Positions 56,686 to 64,000 of a DNA stretch of 64,000 nt are shown here, one piece after another. Source of the stretch: Pachyseris speciosa. Its lineage: Eukaryota > Cnidaria > Anthozoa > Scleractinia > Pachyseridae. The DNA lies in assembly GCA_016490735.1 (NCBI GenBank), contig JAEMWC010001207.1, positions 95,001 through 159,000 of the forward strand, read 5' to 3'. The notes beneath the pieces were generated by a model. The model was not told the origin of the DNA, made no database searches, and saw only the letters and a program-made list of their open reading frames with translations. Both the position numbers and the translations under genes were made by a program. Numbering within the stretch: the first letter of the stretch is position 1; each line of letters starts with the position of its first letter.

Positions 56686-57060
56686 TTTCTCTCTGGCTGA
56701 GTGACGCATTGGCCGCAGCGTAGAGAGACAATTTTTCGAAATGATGACATTATCCGTAATAAGTGGAAATCCTACGAAGAATTGTTTTTTAAGTGGCGAT
56801 AAGTAAGTCTTTACTTTTACTTAACTATGGAACCACCTTGTAAGTAATTTAATACGTACATACACATAAAAATATGGAGTGAGTAATTTAATAAGTGGCG
56901 GTTAAGTAACGCTTCATTTTAAGGTAATTATGGAATTTCTATCTTGTAAGTAATTGAATAAGAACACGCACAGAAATTTCATGTAAGTAACTTAACAAGG
57001 ACGCACATAAAAAAAAAAAAAAGAAATGCAATATAGTAATAGCCTGTGAAGAATACATTA

Positions 57061-57066
57061 AATAAA
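57061..57066 (+). promoter_or_regulatory. Candidate poly(A) signal for the GPCR gene
   Basis: AATAAA lies 376 bp after the GPCR stop and is followed by more A-rich sequence. It is the first hexamer in a reasonable 3' UTR position. Confidence 0.35.
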
Positions 57067-57195
57067 ATAAATATACGAATATGATCTATTGTGCATACAT
57101 GGTTCATAGGGGGAGTAACCAGCCCTTACTCAATAAATTGATTACATTTATAAGACGACATCGATTAATAGGAAACAGTAAACCCGTAAACGAGT

Positions 57196-57727
57196 AGGGA
57201 GCTTTAGCAGCCCGGAGGACGGCAACGGTAACGAGAACGCCACAATCGCTATGCATGTGCACATTTTAACACATTTCTTCGCCGTCCTCTATAAAGCAAA
57301 ATGTGAAATGACCAAAGTTTTGGTTTTGTCGAGAACGTGAGCTAACGACGGCAATTTTTTTCTTTCTTTCCCTTACAATAGTTTTAATGAGCGAAAACAA
57401 AGGCCTTGTACGTGCAGATACTTGTGGCACGTGCGGCGACTTGCGATTGGTCATTGGACTCCTGCGCGAGTCTGATTTTGGCGGAAAATTCAATCTAAAA
57501 ATAAATTGGTCTGTGAAAACGCCGTGACAGTAATATAGGGCAGTTGTACGCTCCTAGTGATAGGCTCCTGTTTAACGCCGTTAGTAGTAATAAAGTCCCT
57601 GAATAGTCCAGCAGTGTTATCCACTAGTAAACAAATTGGAAAAATCGTGAAAGAGTAACGAAAACGAGAAGTTGTATTTTGAAACGACGTTTTCGTTGCG
57701 ATCGCCGTTATCGTTGCCAAAGCTCCC
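57196..57727. mobile_element. MITE with AGGGAGCTTTAGCA ends
   Basis: AGGGAGCTTTAGCA and, inverted, TGCCAAAGCTCCCT. CGGCAACGGTAACGAGAACG near the left end is matched inverted by CGTTTTCGTTGCGATCGCCG near the right. 532 bp, downstream of the GPCR gene. Non-coding. Confidence 0.8.
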
Positions 57728-57822
57728 TGCTAGCATTTTAACCGCGGTTGATGATCCCTAAAGTCTATCTCCACTTTCATGTTTTCTCGTTGCTGCAATA
57801 CAGATTTTAAGACTAACAATAT

Positions 57823-58127
57823 GTAGTATAAATCTACTGGCGCGTTCTATCACGAATGCCGTTCTCTGATTGGCTACGCTACTCGCTATCTATTCTGTGA
57901 TAGAAAGTGAATAGCGGTTGTTAACAAAATGGCGACCACTTCTTCGCGTTTTTAAAGTGTCTGTGAGGAGAATTTGGATAATTTACTTGTTTCGTTTTGA
58001 ACGACTAGTAGATTTATACTAAAACAATTAGATTATTCGCTGTCGATTTCTATGCGTGATAGCTGATTCGGGCTGCGCCCTCCTCAGCTACCACGCGATA
58101 GAAATCTCGAACTCATAATCTAATTGT
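57823..58127 (+). mobile_element. MITE copy, same family as 25591-25895
   Basis: The blocks GTATAAATCTACTGG, CTCGCTATCTATTCTGTGAT, AACAAAATGGCGACC, AGATTTATACTAAAACAATTAG and GATAGAAATCTCGA..CTCATAAT follow the same order as at 25591-25895. Both are in direct orientation. Confidence 0.8.
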
Positions 58128-60347
58128 TACGTATATTAGTTAGTGGCTTGCCTAATTTGAAGCAGATTTTTTCAGTTGAAGTTACTGTAATTCAACTGTA
58201 AACTTATGTGACTAAGTTCCCAGGGAATATTTCACCCATGTGTTCAAGTAACTTCCACACGCTTTGCCTCTTTCCTTCCCTGTGCCAATCCCAAGTTAAA
58301 CTAGTTTCCCGAATTGCAAAGTTAAAAATTTTAATGAGTGTTATCCTGAATTCAAGCTAATCTCCTAACTCTCACCTCCCCACCCCACTCTCGCACGGTA
58401 CTGAATGGAATATTACAGTCAACTACATGTACAATGCTGAGTGCGATTGTTTTTTTACATCCATACCACTGTTAATTATTAATATTTACAGAAAAGATCT
58501 TAAATATGTGACTGATCATCGCAGTTATAACTTAAGCGGTGGTGAAAATAAGGCCTGAAAACTACTGCTTTAGTAGTGTTCATGACTGCGATGATCAGTC
58601 ACATATTTCATCATTAATCCGCAGTTCAAATATATGATTTTCATATCTTCATTCTCATACGGAACAGACCTTGTTGGCAGAGACAACATCCTGATATATG
58701 AATACCAAAAAAATTCGATTACAATATTATTTTTCTTTCTTGCATTTAAACCCTTCAAAACTTTAAAATTGATTTCCGGTCAGATAAAAGAACAACGCAG
58801 CATGAGGACCTGGGAATAATCTGACGTCATTTCTGGAACACAAGTTTCACGGGTTCCCTCGCGAGGTTTCAGTTTATTTTCCTGCGGTTTTGTCTCCTTG
58901 AGCGTCGACGGACGTGATTCATAGTTATGGGGTGGTTAGCTGCAGTAGTGCGTCATTGTTCTAGTTTACTTGAATATCAAGTTTCAAGCCCTCAATATTT
59001 CAGGAATTTTACAAATCGCCTGCCTCACATGCACATTAAAGTTTCCAAATATAGCTTGTCCACTGCGCCATGATCAAAGCGACACACACACACACATTTT
59101 CTCCTGCGTGGCTTTACGCTGTGGTGCACGTAGGGCTACGCAACACAAAGGGGTAGATGTCCTAGATGATGGAGCGTTGCTTAGGAGCGTTGCTTAGGAG
59201 CGTTGCTTAGGAAACGTACTTATTGGAAGGGAGTCACGCATACTTACTCACATATTTACGCATTGTAGAGGAGCATCGTGCCGATGCTCTCGTGAAGGGG
59301 CTGAGTATGCAGTGTGTCTTGTCTTAGCAATTAATCTTATTGGCTTGAATTAAAACACCTGTACAAATGAGTCACATGATCTCGCATCGACAAAGGATCA
59401 AATCATCATGTATAAGAACCAATGAGGTATCTCGGGACGATAATTAAAGTGAGTTTAAAATCATTTGGGAAGGGGTCCCATGTGATCACTGTAGGGAAGG
59501 GTGTGAGTTTAATCTTTCTCTGCTGCAATATTTCAAGGTAGCGGCAGTGGCTTATATAATCTGCCTGTAAACAATAAACTAGTTTTTTCTCTCTAACTGC
59601 AGCCCTATTGAAAGAATAAAAGCAGCTGACAGCTTAATGCGTTTGTGGTAGGCGTAGCGTGGACTGCAATTGTTTGTTTACTAATGCTTCTTTTTATTTC
59701 CTTTTCCTTAAACTCTGAGATAGCTAGTAATCTCCTGTCACTCACGATGTTTCCTATATGTTTATCTGTTAGGGTGTTTTCCTTTATTGGATCGGACTAG
59801 ACTGGTGAAGTATACGGAGTGTACGAACTCTACTTGCTGCTGTTCCATAATTCTAACTATTTTACAATTACCATCTCTAATGAAATAAGATGGTTTGCAT
59901 ATCTCTGCTTGAGAATTTAGCCTATAGTTTACATAGAACCTCTACTGATATTAGAGCATTTGCCCCCGTGTCTATAGTTAAGTTTTTCGAAGCCGAATAC
60001 ACATATATAGAACATAACACTCAGGTCAACGCAGCCATAAAGAAGGCTACTAGTTCTATTGCAGTTCGATGATATCCTGTTGTGGATGGGGCTCATGAAG
60101 AGCGTGCTGAACTGCCTGTGAATTTTTCCTCACAAAATCGTTTGTTTGGCAGACGCTGTGCGCAAGTGGCTCTGCCAGGCCGATCCTTCTTTTGAAACGC
60201 GCCCTGATCTGTGGTAGAAATAATGTTTTCGGTGTGAGAGGACTTCTTTGAGCATGCATCTCCTAAATCAAATACCTCCGTGAAAGAATCCTGGGGGATT
60301 AATGAAAGTTTCTTTCATCTTTGCACTGTATGCTGTAGTCCAAAATA
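58128..60347. other. Spacer with minor repeats
   Basis: Holds a hairpin at 58504-58606 and three tandem copies of GGAGCGTTGCTTA at about 59170-59212. A (CA)n run lies near 59082-59096. No gene is recognised; the short open frames lack splice or domain support. Confidence 0.55.
58504..58606. mobile_element. Hairpin with ATATGTGACTGATCATCGCAG ends
   Basis: ATATGTGACTGATCATCGCA at the left is perfectly inverted at the right (TGCGATGATCAGTCACATAT). 103 bp with a 60-bp loop; a short MITE or MITE remnant. Confidence 0.8.
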
Positions 60348-60361
60348 CACCGAATTCATAA

Positions 60362-60622
60362 ATGGCGGCCGCACGGAACGGCCTTGGTAGGCCAGAGATC
60401 ACAAAAAGAATGGTGGCTGGTAGTTGTAGTAACGAATCGAGCGTAATTCTTACCGAAGATGATATCCCGGGAGCTTCTTTGGCCGGAAGAAATCCTTCCT
60501 CCCTGAAAAATGAAGAGTTGAGGTTTTGGCTGCGATGTCGTGGCGACTATTTGAAAGGACTTCAGACGAAAGCATTGCTTGTTAAACGGTTAGCACGTGC
60601 TCAGAATTTGGCAAATGTTTGA
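60362..60622 (+). CDS. SAP-domain N-terminal fragment of the element's second protein
   Basis: 86 codons starting inside the left TIR (ATGGCGGCC). Residues 45-80 (SLKNEELRFWLRCRG, LKGLQTKALLVKRL) form a helix-extended loop-helix typical of a SAP DNA-binding motif. It stops at TGA 60622, just before the nested MITE; the nuclease part expected in the full-length protein is absent. Confidence 0.7.
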   Translation: MAAARNGLGRPEITKRMVAGSCSNESSVILTEDDIPGASLAGRNPSSLKNEELRFWLRCRGDYLKGLQTKALLVKRLARAQNLANV

Positions 60623-60625
60623 GCT

Positions 60626-60755
60626 TAACTGCAGAATACCCGGCCACATATTTGCATGTCATTGAAGAAGAATAGCGTGTATTGTGTTAAGCTTCGTTCT
60701 TCAAAGAACGCCGACCGAGATATATAAACAATAGTGGCCGGGTATTCTGCAGTTA
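60626..60755. mobile_element. Small MITE nested in the ISL2EU-like element
   Basis: TAACTGCAGAATACCCGGCC at the left is perfectly inverted at the right (GGCCGGGTATTCTGCAGTTA). 130 bp. It sits directly at the deletion junction of the host element. Confidence 0.9.
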
Positions 60756-60977
60756 CTTCCCCTTATCAGCATTACAGAGTCTCCTTCTGAAAAGGGGAGA
60801 CTCAGAACCCACTTTGCTCTACTATTTCCCGGTCAGATATGCTCCCAGTGTATAACTGCCCCATAAATGTGACAAACCCTTCCGCTGAAATTCCCACTAA
60901 GGCCTTGTAGGAACTGAGTAATTCACTGTTTAATAGTAGACTACTAGGCATTTCACACCGCTCTGTACAGTCGATAA

Positions 60978-62062
60978 TCACCCTGTTGGGGGATACTTTG
61001 CCTTAAAATCCTGAGGCATTGTCTCAGTGACAAGTTGCCTAGATGGCCAGATATTTATCTGGCCAAGTTTTAAATACATAAAATTAATCCACGAAATAAA
61101 AATTTCACTCACAGTTAACTGAGACACGTTGAATAAATGTGTTAAATGCTGTTCGTTGAAACCCTGTTTAAGCCTACATAGTGTAAGAAAAAAAAACTTA
61201 TCCCTTGGGTTTAAAGACCTTGGCCTTCCTCTTTTGGCTGACGCGTCACTGGTTCCAATTTGAGTATCTTCTTGTCCAGATAACCAATATTTGATATTTT
61301 CTCCACTCGCACCGGGATTTAAGAATTCATATAGGGCCATCATCGTTCGATAGTTTGGAAATCCAGTGTAAAAGTTTATTAGTGAGTCATTTGTTGCGAC
61401 ATTTTTAAGAGAAAACAGTCGCTCCTCGAGTTTCTCGTTTTGGCCCTGGAGATCTCTTATTTTCTCTTTCAAATCCAAAACTTCTTCTTCTAGTTTTTCA
61501 TTCTTTAAAAGGACTGCAGATAGCCTCTCCTTAAGTTCCAGTATTAATGAGTATTTATCAGATTTCTCAGCAAAACCCGAGGCCCACTCCGCAGGCTCTA
61601 CTGATGGTTCCATTTCCGTTCTTTCCGGAAATTGCGAGTTCGCCATTGTTACTGCTGGTTCGTCGCAGGCTCTTATCCTCGCTAATACTTGAGCAGCCTT
61701 CGCTCCTCTTATGCATTATTCCACCGGAATCTTTCTCCAAATTTTTTATTACAGTTAGCGGTGCAAGGCGCGGAGCAGGAGGTGGTCGTTTACGAGGCGA
61801 ACTTCGCTTCCACACGAAGATCGATGGCACAGCTCCTGCCTTAGGTTTAGTTTTCAGTAAATCTTCAGGCTTATAATGCATCGAGTAAACCCTGGTTCCT
61901 TCGGTTATGGAGAAGTACGGACCAACGTCTCATCGAATGGCATGAAGCCACTGTTTTGTCAAGGTCTCGTCCTCTGGAAAACGAAAAAGGGAAATCTTTT
62001 CCCCGGCATTTTTGTCTCTATTTTCCTTCTTCGTACACAAAGGAACAAGCAACTTTCGGCAT
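60978..62062 (-). pseudogene. THAP-HTH transposase fragment lacking the DDE domain
   Basis: On the minus strand: from 62062 a THAP-type zinc finger is recognisable (MPKVAC, then after a frame change PEDETLTKQWLHAI and VYSMHYKPEDLL). A basic linker (SPRKRPPPAPR) follows. Next is the clean frame 61646-60978 with a coiled coil (residues 37-78, LKERLSAVLLKNEKLEEEV ...) and a helix-turn-helix of the HTH_Tnp_4 type (FFLTLCRLKQGFNEQHL, LFNVSQLTVSEIF). It ends PQDFKAKYPPTG and a stop exactly where the DDE nuclease should begin. It therefore cannot cut DNA but could still bind it. Confidence 0.75.
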
Positions 62063-62296
62063 GCATTTCTGAGTGAAAAGGATGTTAATGAGGCGAAATT
62101 ACTCTGTCCACAGAAGAAATGATCCTTTTCCGTAAGTTATGGCGATATATCACAGAGAATTCCACAATATCCTTTCGGTGTTTTAGTCTGATCCAACTCT
62201 GTTTTGGCTACAAATTTCTAGTCTGGCCTACCAAGCCTCGCTTCCATGTGTTCGAAACAAGGCCGTTCCGCACGGCCGCCGTTTATGAATTCGGCG

Positions 62297-63190
62297 TATG
62301 TTTTACATGATCAAGCTAACCATTATAAAATTCCCTAATAAGAGTTTACTGATTAAAGTAATTAATTGGCTGGGAATTATTTGTAAATGCATTGATACAA
62401 TAATAACGAATAAAAAGTCCATCGAATAATTATAAAGTCACAAAAAGCAAAGGTGACGCGTATTATATTCAACTATGATTGCAAATCACGTGTAAGTTAT
62501 GTATTTTAACCACTTTTTTCTTACCTCACTATTTCTGACGCAGTGAAGAAAGAAAATGAAGAAACCCTGTTGGTTTAAAGATGGAGAAAAGTATTTTGAC
62601 AGTGCTATCGTATAAAGAGCAACTAATTGTGTTCAGAACATTTAAGTGCAAAACGTTAGGTTGTGTCAGTTAGCTAGTTGCTATCTGCAATCTTCGACAA
62701 TTTTACTTGGGAAGATTTTACTATCGATAGACCGAAGTGTATGTTGTTCTTGACTACCGCAACTGTTTATTTGAGTGGATGTTTTCTCCTTCCTCCTCTC
62801 CCCTTGTGTGGATGTTTAGAGGATAAAAAAATCACGAAAGTTCTTCGGTACCACTCAACATTAACCCAACACTGAAAAGGGGAAGAGGACAACCATTAAT
62901 AAGGCGAATTAATGTTTTAACTGACCCAAGAGATGTCGAAGATTATAGTTAGGTAAGTTGATAGGTAGATTATTATATGACTGGCTCTTTCAGCGGTCAA
63001 GATGAATCAATTCTCCTGCTGTGATTCGTTACCCGTCAAGATGGAGCCATCTTGACCGCTCGGGATAGCCCGTTCGTCCCGCGTTTTACTGTCTTTTAAT
63101 AGCGTCTTTTGAACCATATAATAAATCCTTTATTGACCAAGCTTGGTCGGTCAAGATGGCGGGATATTGGCCTCGTTCCTTTTGTGCGTG

Positions 63191-63223
<33 letters not shown>

Positions 63224-63670
63224 CAGGCCGAAAAAGAACTTGCCCAATATCTTGCCATCTTGACCTCACGCTTGGCTAATAACCCATATATATTGACCTA
63301 CAGAAGGGAACGGGTAAGCAAGAAGGACCGCGGTAGCGTGCATTGCTGGATGAAAGAACTAACAAATGAATGTGTGGATGGCTGGATGGATGGATTTACA
63401 TGGAAGATAGCAAAGTAGCCTCTTAGACCGTGACTAGCTCTATCCAAGTTGTGTCGGAAGCAAGCTTGGAGCATTGTTGCCTCCCCACCCCCAACCCCAA
63501 TTTTTTACTTATTTGTGCCAGTTCGATAGTATTTCTCAGTATACCGATATGAATCAATTTTGATCTTAACCGTTGACGTTGGTTAGGACGTGTTTATACA
63601 AGTTTCTTCGACCGAAGAGACTTTTAATTTTTTGTAGGAGGTGATAATATTGTGCTGGCTGCGTTTGCAT
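62297..63670. other. Spacer without a gene
   Basis: AT-rich DNA. At 63138-63275 a palindrome is centred on GGACCTCGACTTCGTCTCGGTCC, with CAAGATGGC repeats on both sides (also near 62997 and 63045). This may be one more MITE or a cluster of fragments. No coding sequence is recognised. Confidence 0.55.
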
Positions 63671-64000
63671 TAGCCTCCTACGCAGACGTTCTTTTGGCTC
63701 GTCACGCAATCTTTCCTCCCCAACAACGTCTGCTGAAACGAGCGGCACATTCCTTTCCCATTGTTAGCAAAGATTAACCGAAGCCCACGTGAAAATTACT
63801 ACAGAGCCAATCGGAGCTAGGTTTTTGTGCGATGTCAATCAAAAGCTGCGTTTAAAATGCTCCCTTGGGACGTCTTGAGGCGATTTATGTTTCTCCCCGA
63901 ATTCCCTTCCAAATCATGACTTTTGGTCTCCCAAAAAACATATATTGGAAATAATTTTTCCCTTGTAGTTCCATTATAATCCCTACTACGAGCGCTAGCA
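63671..64000 (+). mobile_element. Partial second copy of the MULE-type MITE
   Basis: TAGCCTCCTACGCAGACGTT, GGCTCGTCACGCAATCTTTC and AACGTCTGCTGAAACGAGC follow the same order as the left arm at 42117-42200. No right end is seen before the window stops, so the copy is longer than, or truncated relative to, the 323-bp one. Confidence 0.65.

Larger units (their letters stand above)
60348..62296. mobile_element. ISL2EU-like DNA transposon, internally deleted
   Basis: The ends are CACCGAATTCATAAATGGCG and an inverted copy with two mismatches, flanked by TA (60346-60347 and 62297-62298). It carries the start of two genes facing each other: a SAP-domain ORF on plus and a THAP/HTH transposase ORF on minus. 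In ISL2EU elements these would be a SAP/YqaJ-nuclease protein and a THAP-DDE transposase (family knowledge, from memory). Here both lack their catalytic parts; the junction near 60620-60980 holds a nested MITE. 1949 bp. Confidence 0.8.

Overview
This window is animal nuclear DNA: AT-rich, intron-dense, with GT..AG-spliced exons of 38-414 bp and very many short inverted-repeat DNA transposons. The element set (PIF/Harbinger with a MADF partner protein, an ISL2EU-like element with THAP and SAP segments, a DIRS/Ngaro-like tyrosine-recombinase retroelement, numerous MITEs) together with an adhesion GPCR points to a marine invertebrate. An anthozoan cnidarian such as a stony coral is my best guess; that is inference, not proof. 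No tRNA, rRNA, CRISPR or prokaryotic operon was seen.

Layout. (1) 179-10344, plus strand: a nine-exon gene, rebuilt by phase-matched splicing, whose fourth exon resembles a ParB-type N-terminal domain. Its introns hold a 340-bp MITE and a striking 2.4-kb foldback element (4078-6468) with near-equal 973/972-bp arms. A decayed duplicate of exon 8 follows the stop codon. (2) 11.1-16.9 kb: a minisatellite of about 30 units of 75 bp, then a nest of foldback elements inserted into one another. (3) 18852-23532: a near-intact PIF/Harbinger transposon with both genes. (4) 24.2-27.7 kb: orphan exon-like segments, some methyltransferase-like, that probably continue or duplicate the ParB-like gene, plus a second minisatellite (66-bp unit) sharing a 16-bp palindrome with the first. 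(5) 28.3-33.6 kb: an 82-bp tandem array whose units each carry a hairpin, then mostly featureless DNA. (6) 36672-56685, plus strand: 18 phase-consistent exons of an adhesion (family B2) GPCR with a Cys-rich N-terminal exon, GAIN domain, GPS motif and seven membrane segments; the 5' end is not found. A decayed DIRS/Ngaro-like element (about 43.4-48.9 kb) lies in the intron that splits the GPS motif. (7) 56.7-64 kb: MITEs and an internally deleted ISL2EU-like element (60348-62296) bounded by TA dinucleotides.

How things fit together. The two host genes are unrelated. In the Harbinger element, the MADF/Myb-like protein and the DDE nuclease are convergent and lie inside one pair of long terminal repeats, as is normal for that superfamily. 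The best candidate for something undescribed is the ParB-like gene and its possible link to methyltransferase-like exons downstream. That combination would recall bacterial and phage ParB-methylase proteins, but the link across 11.1-24.2 kb is not proven by the sequence.
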